Source of the DNA: Mycolicibacterium litorale
Lineage (GTDB): Bacteria; Actinomycetota; Actinomycetes; Mycobacteriales; Mycobacteriaceae
DNA length: 64,000 nucleotides
Direction of reading: 5' to 3'
Assembly (NCBI RefSeq): GCF_010731695.1
Contig: NZ_AP022586.1
Location: 4,588,001 to 4,652,000 of the forward strand
Numbering within the stretch: the first letter of the stretch is position 1; the number at the start of each line of letters is the position of its first letter. The notes under the pieces were generated by a model that saw only the letters and a list, made by a program, of their open reading frames with translations, was not told the origin of the DNA and made no database searches. Below, piece after piece: positions 9,062 through 19,016 of this stretch. A program made the translations under genes and the position numbers.

Positions 9062-10227
9062 TCAGAAGACCGTGCCGTCGCTGGCGATGGTCAACGGCGG
9101 CAACCCGCCGCGGGTCCGCCGGGCCAGTTCGCGCCCGGCCGCCCACGTCCCGCCCTCGAGGACGCAGGCCAGCGGCATCTCGGCGCCCAGCTGCGCGCAG
9201 ACCAGCGGGGCCAGTTCGTCGAGCAGCGCCACCGTCAGCGCCCGCCACTCGACCACCAGCTCGTCGCCGACCTGCCATGTGCGAGAGGCGTATTCGGGAT
9301 CCCGCAGGATCAGTACCCCGGTGTCGATCAGCAGCCCGCCGTTGCGGTACTCGGGCAGCCCGGTGAGCGCGTCCACCCCCGTCACCTCCACCCCGGCCCA
9401 CGTGAACGGCTCGAGCAGCGAGTAGGTCAGCCACTGCGACAGCTTGTGGAACGGCACCCAGCCGTCGGTGAGCCCGCCGCCGGTGACCGCGGCGTGGCGC
9501 CAGCAGTCGCCCACCGGATGGCCGGCGATCTCGTTGCCGCTCAACCAGATCAGCGACAGCGTGTCGAGAAGCAGCGCCAGGATGTCGTGGGCCCCGACGG
9601 TCTGCGTGGATGCGGTGAGCGCGTCGAACAGCCCGCCCGGCCGGCCACCGAAGACGTCGGTGGTCACCGCGTCACCGAGGCGGTGCAGCAGTTCCACCCG
9701 GCCGTCGAGCCCCACCAGCGGGTTGTCAGCCGACACCTGGAACGCCGCCGCCAGGTCATCGACGGTCACCGCCTTCAACCCCGCCGCGTCGACGCGCAGC
9801 GGATCGGCCGGATCCGCCGAGAACACCCCGTCGGCGAAGGCGTGCCAACTGGCTACGGCAAGCCCCTCGGATCGTGAAAATCGTTGTCCGGTGGACGCTT
9901 CTGAGAATTTCCAGTCCGCACCGGCCCCCGCGTCGAGCAGGACGCTGACGACGGCGAGGTCGATCATCGCCTGCGGGCTCGCCTCGAGTCCGGCGGCGCG
10001 GTTCACCCCGCCGGCCTCGAAGTGCCGCCAGCGGCTGTGGAACGGGATCGAGAGATCCGGATAGCGGGTGCGGGTCACCTCGGCGACGACGCCCGCCGCG
10101 TTGCCCAGCGCGTCGTCGCACACCGTGAACCATGCGGACTCGCCCGCCCTGGCGCGGCGGAGCAGTTGGCCGGCGCGGTCGCGGACGGCGTCGGTGGTGC
10201 GCAGCGCGGCGACGGCCCCGTCCGGCG

Positions 10228-10231
<4 letters not shown>
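9062..10231 (-). CDS. URC4/Urg3 family protein (uracil catabolism)
   Basis: 389 aa starting [20 protein letters not shown]. It matches the URC4/urg3 (DUF1688) family: [18 protein letters not shown] near the N-terminus, [20 protein letters not shown] in the middle, [18 protein letters not shown] and a C-terminal [17 protein letters not shown]. Genetics in Lachancea kluyveri and Aspergillus place URC4 in reductive-independent uracil degradation; its reaction was not established there. The ATG at 10231 overlaps the TGA of the upstream GTP cyclohydrolase-like gene (4 nt shared), indicating translational coupling. A longer frame exists upstream but lies inside that gene. Confidence 0.85.
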
Positions 10232-11499
<1,268 letters not shown>

Positions 11500-11567
11500 G
11501 GTCACACCTCCATCTGAGGGAAAGGCGCCAGCTTAGCGACTTCGCGGCGTTCCCGCCGGGCGTCCGC

Positions 11568-12707
11568 TCAGCCCGCGGTGCCTGCCGCGACCCGCGGCAC
11601 CCGGTCCGGCGATGCGGTGTCGAGGACGAGCTCGGCGACACGGGCGCGGTGCTGCTCGGCGCTGCCCAACAGTGCGGCGTCGGTGGTCGCCCGCTTGAAG
11701 TACAGGTGCGCCTGGTGTTCCCAGGTGAACCCGATGCCGCCCAGCACCTGGATGGTGTCGGCGGCGATGCGGCTGAGCGCGGCCGAACACACCGCCTGCG
11801 CGATCGCCGTGGCCAGCGCGGGGTCGTCGGAGCCGTCGGTCAGCGCCCACACCGCGTGATACGCCGTCGACCGGGCGTGCTCGGCGTCGACCAGCATGTC
11901 GGCCAATCGGTGCTTGACCGCCTGGAAGGATCCGATTGGCCGGCCGAACTGCAGACGCGACTTGGCGTAGTCGACGGCGAGGTCGAGCAGATGCTGCGCC
12001 GCGCCGACCTGTTCGACGGCCAGCAGCGCCGCACCCACGTGCAGCGCATGCCGGATGACCCGCTCCGCGTCCTCGGGCCCGGCGATCAGTGTGGCCGGGG
12101 CATTCGACAGCGTGACGGCGGCCTGGGGGCGGGTCAGGTCCAGCGTGATGAGGGGTGTGCGCTCGACACCGTCCGCGGTGGCGTCGACCGCGTACAGACC
12201 GACCCAGTCGGGCCCGGTCGCCGCGACCAGCAGGACGTCGGCCGCGCCGGCATCCACCACCGGGCCCAACTCGCCGGTGAGCGTGTCCCCGTCGGCGCTC
12301 ACGCAATCGGCGCTCGCCGCGAACGCGGCGGTGCGGGTGCCCTCGACGAGGTCGGCGAGCAGACTGTCACGGGCCTGTCCTGATGCGGCGGCCACCAGGG
12401 CGGGCACCGCGAGGTAGACCGTCCCGAACAGCGGCCCGCACACCAGCGATGCGCCGAACTCCTCGACCGCGACGGCCTGGTCGACCAGGGTGCCGCCGAC
12501 GCCGCCGTCGGCCTCGGGCACCGACAGACCCAGCACGCCGAGTTCGCCGCCCAGCCGCGCCCACAACCCCGGATCGAACGGTGGATCGGACTCCATGAGC
12601 CGGCGCACCGTCTGCTCGCCGAAGTGGTCGGCGCAGAACCCCCGCACCGCATCACGCAGTTGCCGCTGCTCGTCGGTGAACACGAACTCCGCAAGCTCCT
12701 CAGCCAC
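11568..12707 (-). CDS. Acyl-CoA dehydrogenase (FadE-type, catalytic-Glu subunit)
   Basis: 379 aa with the acyl-CoA dehydrogenase fold: N-terminal helical domain (FVFTDEQRQLRDAVRGF, LGVLGLSVPEADGGVG), a middle beta domain, and C-terminal RLQFGRPIGSFQAVKHRLADM and QVLGGIGFTWEHQAHLYFKR. The Glu in the last motif aligns with the catalytic base of MCAD-type enzymes. It overlaps the upstream acyl-CoA dehydrogenase gene by 8 nt, so the pair is co-translated; paired mycobacterial FadE proteins often form alpha2beta2 complexes acting on steroid or branched CoA esters. Substrate is unknown. The 60 bp between this gene and the URC1 start carry that gene's promoter region. Confidence 0.9.
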   Translation of the reverse strand: MAEELAEFVFTDEQRQLRDAVRGFCADHFGEQTVRRLMESDPPFDPGLWARLGGELGVLGLSVPEADGGVGGTLVDQAVAVEEFGASLVCGPLFGTVYLAVPALVAAASGQARDSLLADLVEGTRTAAFAASADCVSADGDTLTGELGPVVDAGAADVLLVAATGPDWVGLYAVDATADGVERTPLITLDLTRPQAAVTLSNAPATLIAGPEDAERVIRHALHVGAALLAVEQVGAAQHLLDLAVDYAKSRLQFGRPIGSFQAVKHRLADMLVDAEHARSTAYHAVWALTDGSDDPALATAIAQAVCSAALSRIAADTIQVLGGIGFTWEHQAHLYFKRATTDAALLGSAEQHRARVAELVLDTASPDRVPRVAAGTAG

Positions 12708-13890
12708 GCGGGATCTCCTTCCACGGCATTCCTGCGTCGGCCCGCAGATCGCCCGGCAGACCGAGCACCCGCTCGCCCAGGATGTTGCGCATCACGTCGG
12801 AGGTACCGCCTTCGATGGTGTTGGCGCGGCTACGCAGGAACCGCTGCTGGATGGGGCCGCGCCAGTCGCTCGTGTCCCCGCTGTTCATCCCGTAGCCGTG
12901 GTACAGCAGCCCCTCCGGACCGAGGAAGTCCATGCACCACTGGTAGATCCGCTGATTGAGTTCGGCGCCGACCAGCTTGCCGATCGAGCCTTCCGGCCCG
13001 GGTCCGCCGACGGTCGCCGACGCCCGTGACCGTTCCGAGGTCAATCGCTGCGCCTCGGCGCGCAGCCACAGTTCCGACAGCCGGTCGCGCAGGACCGGTG
13101 TCTGGCGCTCGGGCCGCGACGCCCAGAGCGCGACGGCGTCGGCGATGGTGCCCGCACCGCGGCGGCTGCCGCTGGCGCCCAGTGCGCTGCGCTCGTTCAT
13201 CAACGTGGTCATCGCGACGCGCCAGCCGTCGTTGACGGCGCCCAGCCGGTGCACGTCGGGAATGCGGGCGTCGCTGAAGTACACCTCGTTGAACTCCGCG
13301 TGGCCGGTCAGCTGGCGCAGCGGCCTGGTCTCCACGCCGGGTGCGTGCATGTCGATGACGAAGTACGTCAAGCCCTTGTGCTTGGGCACATCCGGATCCG
13401 TGCGGGCGAGCAGCAGACCCCATCGCGCCCGGTGGGCCAGGCTGGTCCACACCTTCTGCCCGTTGATGACCCAGTCGTCCCCGTCGGGCACCGCCGAGGT
13501 CGCCAGCCCGGCGAGATCGGACCCCGCGCCGGGCTCGGAGAACAGCTGACACCAGATGTGTTCGGTGGTGGCCAGCGGCCGCAGCCAGAACCGTTTGAGG
13601 TCGTCGCTCTGGGCGTGTTCGCGCACCGTCGGCGCCGCCATGCCGTAGCCCATCGGGTTGAGCCCCAAGGGAACCGGTCCGCCCGCACCCTGGAGGATGC
13701 CGTCGGCCACGGCCTGCAGGCCGCGGGACACCCCGAGTCCGCCGAGACCCTCCGGGAAGTTCACCCACGACAGCCCGATGTCGTAGCAGGCGCCGAGGAA
13801 CTCCTGGATCGGCACCGTCTTGGGGTCGTGTTCGGACACGACGCGGTGGGCGAGTTCGGCGACCCGGTCGGCATCGGCGGCGGTGCTCAT
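12700..13890 (-). CDS. Acyl-CoA dehydrogenase (partner subunit)
   Basis: 396 aa starting MSTAADADRVAELAHRVV. Clear family motifs: LSWVNFPEGLGGLGVSRG, CQLFSEPGAGSDLAGLAT (FAD/substrate loop), WVINGQKVWTSLAHRARWGLLLARTD, and C-terminal NTIEGGTSDVMRNILGERVLGLP (FAD-binding IEGTSE-type motif). At the position where the neighbour has its catalytic Glu this protein reads LLYHGYGMN, with no Glu. That fits a heteromeric arrangement in which one chain supplies the base and the other the FAD-binding arginine/glycine motif. ATG at 13890 chosen because upstream sequence is poor and unlike the family. Confidence 0.9.
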   Translation of the reverse strand: MSTAADADRVAELAHRVVSEHDPKTVPIQEFLGACYDIGLSWVNFPEGLGGLGVSRGLQAVADGILQGAGGPVPLGLNPMGYGMAAPTVREHAQSDDLKRFWLRPLATTEHIWCQLFSEPGAGSDLAGLATSAVPDGDDWVINGQKVWTSLAHRARWGLLLARTDPDVPKHKGLTYFVIDMHAPGVETRPLRQLTGHAEFNEVYFSDARIPDVHRLGAVNDGWRVAMTTLMNERSALGASGSRRGAGTIADAVALWASRPERQTPVLRDRLSELWLRAEAQRLTSERSRASATVGGPGPEGSIGKLVGAELNQRIYQWCMDFLGPEGLLYHGYGMNSGDTSDWRGPIQQRFLRSRANTIEGGTSDVMRNILGERVLGLPGDLRADAGMPWKEIPRG

Positions 13891-14029
13891 CCAGTCACGA
13901 TAAGCAAGGGGTGATCGTGGCCGACGAGCAGGGCGGACGACACCGCCGACGGCAGGACTGGAACGTGTTACTGTTCGAGCCGCTGTGGCCCACGTCACTC
14001 CAGGTCGGGCCGCTTCAGGAGGTGCCGAA

Positions 14030-14920
14030 GTGGCTTCGCAACGGAGTAAGGCCGCGTCGTTGGCGGTGATCGCCGCGGCATACGTCGCCGCGCTGGCCGC
14101 CGCCGCGGCGTGGCTGGTGTGGGGACCGGACACCGGACGGCTGTGGCTGGACACGCTGATCGCCGACGTGGCCGGCACCGCGGTGGTCTTCGCGTTCAGC
14201 CGCGTGTACCGGAACTCCAGCTTCTACGACGCCTACTGGAGCGTGGTCCCGCCGCTGCTGTTCGTCTACTGGTGGAGCCAGAGCCCCGACGCCGACGCGG
14301 TGCGCTGCGCGCTGATCGCGGTCGCGGTCGGGTACTGGGCGATCCGCCTGACCGGCAACTGGCTGTATGCGTTTCCCGGTCTGCACCACGAGGACTGGCG
14401 CTACCCGATGTTCCGTGAGCGGGCCGGACGCTGGGAGTTCGTCGTCGACCTGGTCGCCATCCACCTCATCCCCACCCTGCAGGTGTTCCTCGCCATGCTT
14501 CCGGTCTACGTCGCTGTGACGACGCCCGGGCGTGGCTGGATGTGGCTCACCGCAATGGCTTTCGTGATCGCGGTGACCGCGGTGACGCTCGAGTTGGTCG
14601 CCGACGTGCAGATGCACCGCTTCGTCGCCGCCCGCAGCCCGGGTGAGGTGATGGACCGCGGGTTGTGGGCGTGGTCGCGGCACCCCAACTACTTCGGCGA
14701 GTGCGGCTTCTGGGTGGCGCTCGCGCTGTTCGGTGTGGCGGCTTCGCCGGGTGACGCCTGGTGGCTGTTCGCCGGTGCGCTGGCGATGCTCGCGATGTTC
14801 CTCGGCGCCAGTATCCCCATGATGGAGACGCGAAGTCTGGCGCGGCGTCCCGGCTACCAGGACGTGATCGACCGGGTGTCGCGGTTCGTGCCACGCCCGC
14901 CGCGCAAGGCGCGGGTGTGA
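14030..14920 (+). CDS. DUF1295 integral membrane protein (steroid 5-alpha-reductase/ICMT-like)
   Basis: 296 aa from GTG 14030, which has CAGGAGGTG 6 nt upstream; the frame is open 45 nt further. Six to seven hydrophobic helices, YDAYWSVVPPLLFVYWW in the N-terminal half, and the conserved C-terminal signature GLWAWSRHPNYFGECGFW followed by PMMETRSLARRPGYQDVIDRVSRFVP. This signature is shared by DUF1295 proteins, 3-oxo-5-alpha-steroid 4-dehydrogenases and isoprenylcysteine methyltransferases, and binds a nucleotide cofactor in those relatives. The stop overlaps the GTG of the FAD oxidoreductase that follows, so the two are coupled and may act on a common lipid or sterol-like substrate (inference). 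Confidence 0.85.
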   Translation: MASQRSKAASLAVIAAAYVAALAAAAAWLVWGPDTGRLWLDTLIADVAGTAVVFAFSRVYRNSSFYDAYWSVVPPLLFVYWWSQSPDADAVRCALIAVAVGYWAIRLTGNWLYAFPGLHHEDWRYPMFRERAGRWEFVVDLVAIHLIPTLQVFLAMLPVYVAVTTPGRGWMWLTAMAFVIAVTAVTLELVADVQMHRFVAARSPGEVMDRGLWAWSRHPNYFGECGFWVALALFGVAASPGDAWWLFAGALAMLAMFLGASIPMMETRSLARRPGYQDVIDRVSRFVPRPPRKARV

Positions 14921-16035
14921 GCCGTCCGCGCGTCGTCATCGCCGGTCTCGGCGACAGCGGTGTGCTGACCGCGATGCGGTTGGCCCGCCATGCCGACGTG
15001 GTCGGCATCTCGGGGAAACCCGGTCTGGTCAGCGGGCAGGAACTCGGCGTACGCCTCGCCCGCCCCGACGACTGGGCGCGCGACTACTGGATTTCGTTCG
15101 ACCGGTTCCGTGCTCTCGACCGCGTGCGCACCGAGCACGCCACCCTCACCGGAGCCGACCTCGCGGGTCGGAAGGTGTTCGGGCACTTGGTCGACGGGTC
15201 GGCGATGGTGGAGGATTTCGACGCGCTGGTGATCGCGACCGGGGTGAGCAACGGGTTCTGGCGCAGGCCCGGCTACCGCTCGCCCGACGAGGTCGCCGCC
15301 CAACTGCGTGCCGACCACGAACGCGTGGCGGCCGCGCGTTCGGTGCTCGTCGTGGGCGGCGGTGCGGCGGCCGTCAGCAGCGCCGCCAACCTGGCGCTGG
15401 CCTGGCCCGGAACCCGCGTCGAACTGTGCTTTCCGGGGAGTCGTCCGCTGCCGCAGCACCATCCGCGGGTGTGGGGGAGGATCGCCCGTCGCCTCGATCG
15501 GCTCGGTGTGGTGCTGCGGGCCGGGCACCGCGCCGTCGTCCCCGACGGCTTCGCGTGCGACCGCATCACGTCTGGGCCGGTCGAGTGGAGTACCGGGCAG
15601 CCGGCGTCGTCGGCCGATGCGGTGCTGTGGGCGATCGGGCGCGTGCGGCCGAACACCGACTGGCTGCCCGCCGAACTGCTGGACGACGACGGTTTCGTCA
15701 CCGTCACACCGCAGCTCAAAGTGGTTGGGCAGCAGGGGGTTTACGCGATCGGCGATGTGGCGGCCACCGACCCGCTGCGGAGCAGCGCCCGCAACCGCGC
15801 CGACAAACTCCTCGCCCGCAATGTCATCGCGGACTTCGCCGGCCGGCCGCTGCGCGACTACCGCGCACCCACCCGGCGGTGGGGTTCGGTGCTCGGCGTC
15901 CAACCCGACGGCCTGGAGGTGTTCGCGCCCAACGGGTCCGCGTTCCGGTTCCCGGCGTGGTCGGTCGACCGGGTGCTGCAGCCGTGGATCGTGCGGCGCG
16001 GCATCTACCGCGGCGTGCGTCCGCCCGGGTCCTGA
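14917..16035 (+). CDS. FAD-dependent pyridine nucleotide-disulfide-type oxidoreductase
   Basis: 372 aa beginning VSRPRVVIAGLGDSGVLTAMRLAR, a dinucleotide-binding fold. A second Rossmann motif, SVLVVGGGAAAVSSAANLALAWPG, lies near residue 145, and VYAIGDVAA near 277 is the C-terminal FAD motif. The organisation is that of NDH-2/AIF/FSP1-like flavoproteins, but there is no CxxxxC redox pair. The GTG overlaps the DUF1295 stop (GTGA). The last 31 nt overlap the convergent STAS gene. Physiological electron acceptor is not evident. Confidence 0.85.
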   Translation: MSRPRVVIAGLGDSGVLTAMRLARHADVVGISGKPGLVSGQELGVRLARPDDWARDYWISFDRFRALDRVRTEHATLTGADLAGRKVFGHLVDGSAMVEDFDALVIATGVSNGFWRRPGYRSPDEVAAQLRADHERVAAARSVLVVGGGAAAVSSAANLALAWPGTRVELCFPGSRPLPQHHPRVWGRIARRLDRLGVVLRAGHRAVVPDGFACDRITSGPVEWSTGQPASSADAVLWAIGRVRPNTDWLPAELLDDDGFVTVTPQLKVVGQQGVYAIGDVAATDPLRSSARNRADKLLARNVIADFAGRPLRDYRAPTRRWGSVLGVQPDGLEVFAPNGSAFRFPAWSVDRVLQPWIVRRGIYRGVRPPGS

Positions 16036-16415
16036 CCGCGGCTCCGGAGCGCCGCCTCGATGGTCGGATACGTCTCGAGTACGCGGTCGAGGCCGGTGAT
16101 CTCGATGGGCTGCTTCACGTAGGGCTGATCGGCGACCAGCACCACCGCGATGCCCTCCGCCAACCCGTCCTCGTGACACGACAGGACGGCGGTGAGGGCG
16201 GCGCTGCCGAAATAGGTGACCCCCGACAGATCGATGAGGACCAGGTGGCCGTCATGGCCCAGGGCGTTCATCCGTGCCTTCGCGAGGTGGGTGTTCAAGG
16301 TGTCGACCGACATCGAGTCGACGTCACCTCTCACGTGAACCACGACGGCGTCCGCACGCACGTCGTGTTCGACCTCCAACGCTTGCATTCGTGCCAGCCT
16401 GCCTTGCTGCCTCAT
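16005..16415 (-). CDS. STAS-domain protein (anti-sigma factor antagonist-like)
   Basis: 136 aa with a single STAS domain: VVVHVRGDVDSMSVDTLNTHL, HLVLIDLSGVTYFGSAALTAVLSCH, ITGLDRVLETYPTIEAAL. The phosphoacceptor Ser of SpoIIAA/RsbV (first Ser of DSSG) is present, as FGSAAL, although the preceding Asp and the following Gly are changed. STAS antagonists bind anti-sigma kinases when unphosphorylated. The neighbouring minus-strand gene upstream encodes a PAS-ANTAR regulator, and a further STAS/HATPase set lies at 41.1 kb, but no kinase or sigma factor is adjacent here. Start 16415 or internal ATG 16388. Confidence 0.8.
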   Translation of the reverse strand: MRQQGRLARMQALEVEHDVRADAVVVHVRGDVDSMSVDTLNTHLAKARMNALGHDGHLVLIDLSGVTYFGSAALTAVLSCHEDGLAEGIAVVLVADQPYVKQPIEITGLDRVLETYPTIEAALRSRGQDPGGRTPR

Positions 16416-16527
16416 CCGCTGTCCTGTGCCGCGGCTGACGGCGCCGACGGGTGGGCTGGTCCGGGTCCATCGGATCAGCGCTCAAAGCCTAGTCGGCGAC
16501 CGCGGTGCGGGTTATCCGTTCAGCGCA

Positions 16528-17196
16528 TCATTCGCTCGCGACACGTGCGTGAATCGTCAGCAGCAGGTGGTCGAACTGGCTTTGGGTGGACGACGGCGCC
16601 GCGGGCAGCTCGCCGATCTCGGCGACCAGTTGCGCGGCGAGTGACCGCAGCTTCTTGTTGGTCTCCTGGGACCGCCACTGCAGCACGCGGAACGCCTGTT
16701 CGGCGCTGATCCGGTAGATCACCATCAGCGCGCCCTTGGCCTGTTCGATGACCGCCCGGGATTCGAACAGGCTGGGGAGCTGGTCGTCGAGCACCTCCTG
16801 GCGGACTTCGTCGAGGCTCGCGGTGAGATCGATGTAGTAGCCGGTCGACCCGATGACCGAGCCGCGGTCGTCGTACATCCGGTCGGCCACCACCAGCACG
16901 TCGTGCTCTTGACCGCGGGTGTCGATGAACCGGTGCCTGCTGGAGAAGGAGTCGCCGGTGTGCAGCGCGTGGTCGAGCAGATCCTGCACCAGCCGCAGAT
17001 CGTCCGGGTGTTTGTGCGACAGCAGGAGTTCGGTGGTGGGTTCCACCGTGCCGGGTTCGTACCCGTGCATCCGGGCCACCTCGTCGGACCACTCCCAGCG
17101 CTGACCGACGAAGTAGAACTTGAAGCTCCCGATGTGCGACGGCTGACCGTCGGCGGCGCCGTCCCCGAAGCGCCTTCCCCCACCAGTACGTGGCAT
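16528..17196 (-). CDS. PAS-ANTAR domain regulator
   Basis: 222 aa. A PAS sensor domain (about 20-130: GSFKFYFVGQRWEWSDEVARMHGYEPG, here a PAS fold with FIDTRGQEHDVLVVADRM) is followed by an ANTAR domain (about 145-205: LFESRAVIEQAKGALMVIYRISAEQAFRVLQWRSQETNKKL). ANTAR domains bind paired-hexaloop RNA hairpins and act as antiterminators; PAS-ANTAR proteins are numerous in mycobacteria. Its ATG overlaps the TGA of the serine hydrolase gene by one base, so the two are co-transcribed. RNA target is unknown. Confidence 0.88.
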   Translation of the reverse strand: MPRTGGGRRFGDGAADGQPSHIGSFKFYFVGQRWEWSDEVARMHGYEPGTVEPTTELLLSHKHPDDLRLVQDLLDHALHTGDSFSSRHRFIDTRGQEHDVLVVADRMYDDRGSVIGSTGYYIDLTASLDEVRQEVLDDQLPSLFESRAVIEQAKGALMVIYRISAEQAFRVLQWRSQETNKKLRSLAAQLVAEIGELPAAPSSTQSQFDHLLLTIHARVASE

Positions 17197-18461
17197 CAGC
17201 CGAGTATCTCACCGTTGTCCGGGGGCAGCTCGAAGTTGATCCGGTCCAGCAGCGCCGGGTAGCGGTTGGCCTCACGGTGCCGCCCGGGCTTTCCGCTGCT
17301 GACCACGCCTGCCGCCAGTCCACGCGCCGGATCGGCCCACACCGCGATGTCGACGAGTCCGGTGTGGCCGAACGCCGAAGGGGCGTTGCGGCCGAACGGC
17401 CCGAACCGGTTGGAGCCCAGCATGTATCCGGTGCCCCAGCGCAGCGGCATCAGACCGGTCGCGAGGTCGGGACGCAGGCGACGGCACTCACGAGTGGCCT
17501 CGCGCAGCGTCTCCGGCGACAGCACCCGGACCCCGTCGAGTTCACCACCGCGGCGCAGTAGTTCGGCGAATCGCGACAGTTCCTGCGCGGTCGACACCGT
17601 GCTCGACGACGGCACGACCCCGGTGAGGAACAGCGGGGTGTTGGTGAACGGGATGATCTGGTGCAACGTGCCGCCGACGGCTGTGCGGAACGCAGCGGCG
17701 ATCGGCGGCGGAAGCGGTTTCCCGGTGGCGTGGCTGGGCGCGACGAGCGCGACGTCGTCCTCGGCGACACCGAAGTTGGTCCAGCGGAAGCCCAGTGGTT
17801 CGAGGATCTCGGCGGCGAGGATGTCGCGGATGTTGCGTCCCGTCGCCGCGGAGACGATCTCGCGTACCAGCGGTCCCCATGTCAGCGCGTGATAGATGTG
17901 CACCAAGCCGGGCCGGTACAGCGGGCGCAGGTCGCCGAGCATCGCTCGGGCGTAGTCGCTGTCGTTCATGCGCTTGAGGTTCGGCCGCTGCCCGGTGGGG
18001 AAGGGGACGCCGGCGCTGTGGGTCATGACGTGGCGGATCGTCGTGCGGTACTTGCCGTGGCTGGTGTAGTTCGGCAGGTACTCGCAGACCCGGTCGTCCA
18101 ACGAGAAGTGACCCCGTTCGGCCAGCATGTGCACGACCGTCGTGGTGATCGCCTTGGCGGCGCTGTACACGCAGAAGGGGGTGTCGGGCGTGACCGGGAT
18201 CTTCTCGGCGTCGGCGGGGTCGTCGGGCCCGTTGCCCCACCCGTGGCCGATCGCGCGGTTGAGGATGACCCGGCCGTGGCGGCGCAGACACACCTGGATC
18301 GCCGGATGCATGCCCGCGGAGTACCAGTGCCGCGCCGCCTGCCAGATGCGCTCGACGGCCGCGGGGTCGACGCCGCTGTGGTCTTCCGCACCGACGGTGG
18401 TGACCGCATCGAGGTCGTCCGGCACCCTGATGCGGCCCTCCGGCTTCTCGGTGCTGGTCAT
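17196..18461 (-). CDS. Serine hydrolase, class C beta-lactamase/esterase family
   Basis: 421 aa. Catalytic SxxK motif S100-A-A-K103 in FCVYSAAKAITTTVV, the tyrosine motif as Y191-H-A, and a C-terminal HTG in FGHTGLVDIAVW. The Y-x-N asparagine being replaced points to an esterase or LpqF/LipL-type carboxylesterase rather than a true beta-lactamase. No signal peptide, so it is probably cytoplasmic. ATG 18461 is chosen because a TACCCT -10 ends 7 nt upstream (leaderless); an in-frame GTG lies 18 nt further out. It heads an operon with the PAS-ANTAR gene. Confidence 0.88.
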   Translation of the reverse strand: MTSTEKPEGRIRVPDDLDAVTTVGAEDHSGVDPAAVERIWQAARHWYSAGMHPAIQVCLRRHGRVILNRAIGHGWGNGPDDPADAEKIPVTPDTPFCVYSAAKAITTTVVHMLAERGHFSLDDRVCEYLPNYTSHGKYRTTIRHVMTHSAGVPFPTGQRPNLKRMNDSDYARAMLGDLRPLYRPGLVHIYHALTWGPLVREIVSAATGRNIRDILAAEILEPLGFRWTNFGVAEDDVALVAPSHATGKPLPPPIAAAFRTAVGGTLHQIIPFTNTPLFLTGVVPSSSTVSTAQELSRFAELLRRGGELDGVRVLSPETLREATRECRRLRPDLATGLMPLRWGTGYMLGSNRFGPFGRNAPSAFGHTGLVDIAVWADPARGLAAGVVSSGKPGRHREANRYPALLDRINFELPPDNGEILG

Positions 18462-18467
18462 CGGGCA

Positions 18468-18473
18468 AGGGTA
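18468..18473 (-). promoter_or_regulatory. -10 TACCCT for leaderless serine hydrolase mRNA
   Basis: On the minus strand TACCCT (TANNNT) is separated by 6 nt from the ATG whose first base is 18461. This spacing puts the transcription start on the start codon, and no Shine-Dalgarno is present. Confidence 0.4.
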
Positions 18474-18554
18474 GGCCACAGGCAGATCGGCGGCCGAGCG
18501 ATGAGTCAGGGCCTGTCACGGAGTCGTCATGACTGGAAAGAAAAGGAGGACCCT

Positions 18555-18908
18555 ATGACCATCGACCATCTGCTGGCGGTCGTGCCGGTGTCCGATATGG
18601 ACGAGAGCGGCCGCTGGTACTCATCGCTGTTCGGGCGGGCGGCGGACAACAACCCGATGCCGACGTTGCTGGAATGGCAGGTCAGGCCGGGTAGCTGGGT
18701 CCAGGTCTTCATCGACCCCGACCGTGCGGGGTCGGGTCTGCTCAACTTCGCCGTCGACGATCTGGATGGTCACCTCGCCGAGGTGGCGAGCCGCGGCATC
18801 GGGGCCGAGCCGATCGTCGACGCAGACAAGGGGGTGCGGTTGGCGACATTGACCGATCCCGACGGCAACACCCTGCGTCTCATCGGCGGGTTCCGCGTTC
18901 ACTACTGA
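18555..18908 (+). CDS. VOC (glyoxalase/bleomycin resistance) superfamily protein
   Basis: 117 aa, single VOC module: MTIDHLLAVVPVSDMDESGRWYSSLFGR, SWVQVFIDPDRAGSGLLNFAVDD, VRLATLTDPDGNTLRLIGGF. The start has a very strong ribosome site (AAAAGGAGG, 5 nt spacing). Of the usual metal ligands the first His (H5) and the C-terminal region DPDGN are visible, but the canonical final Glu is replaced (LRLIGG), so metal dependence is doubtful. Substrate unknown. It lies divergent to the serine hydrolase and upstream of the APC permease. Confidence 0.82.
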   Translation: MTIDHLLAVVPVSDMDESGRWYSSLFGRAADNNPMPTLLEWQVRPGSWVQVFIDPDRAGSGLLNFAVDDLDGHLAEVASRGIGAEPIVDADKGVRLATLTDPDGNTLRLIGGFRVHY

Positions 18909-18972
18909 CGGTCCGACACCCGGCCGACCAGGCTTGCGCGCACGCCGACCTGGGTACCTGCTAACGCATCGC

Positions 18973-18995
18973 CGCCGGAAGAGTCGCTTCCGGCG
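18973..18995 (+). promoter_or_regulatory. Hairpin in the leader of the APC permease gene
   Basis: CGCCGGAAG (18973-18981) pairs perfectly with CTTCCGGCG (18987-18995) around a 5-nt loop, 21 nt before the permease start. A second small stem (CTCC 18999-19002 with GGAG 19007-19010) would cover the Shine-Dalgarno. It could terminate the VOC transcript or regulate permease translation; there is no U-tract. Confidence 0.4.
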
Positions 18996-19016
18996 CATCT
19001 CCTGGTGGAGGTAGGG

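Noticed and set aside
17196..18461. True beta-lactamase (AmpC) function
   Set aside because: SxxK is present but the YxN asparagine is absent and there is no signal peptide; esterase is more likely.
18932..18956. SigF-like promoter GCTT-N16-GGGTA before the APC permease
   Set aside because: One mismatch in the -35; such matches are expected by chance in this much sequence.
18909..19016. Guanidine-type or other known riboswitch ahead of the APC permease
   Set aside because: None of the conserved loops I know could be placed; only simple hairpins are supported.
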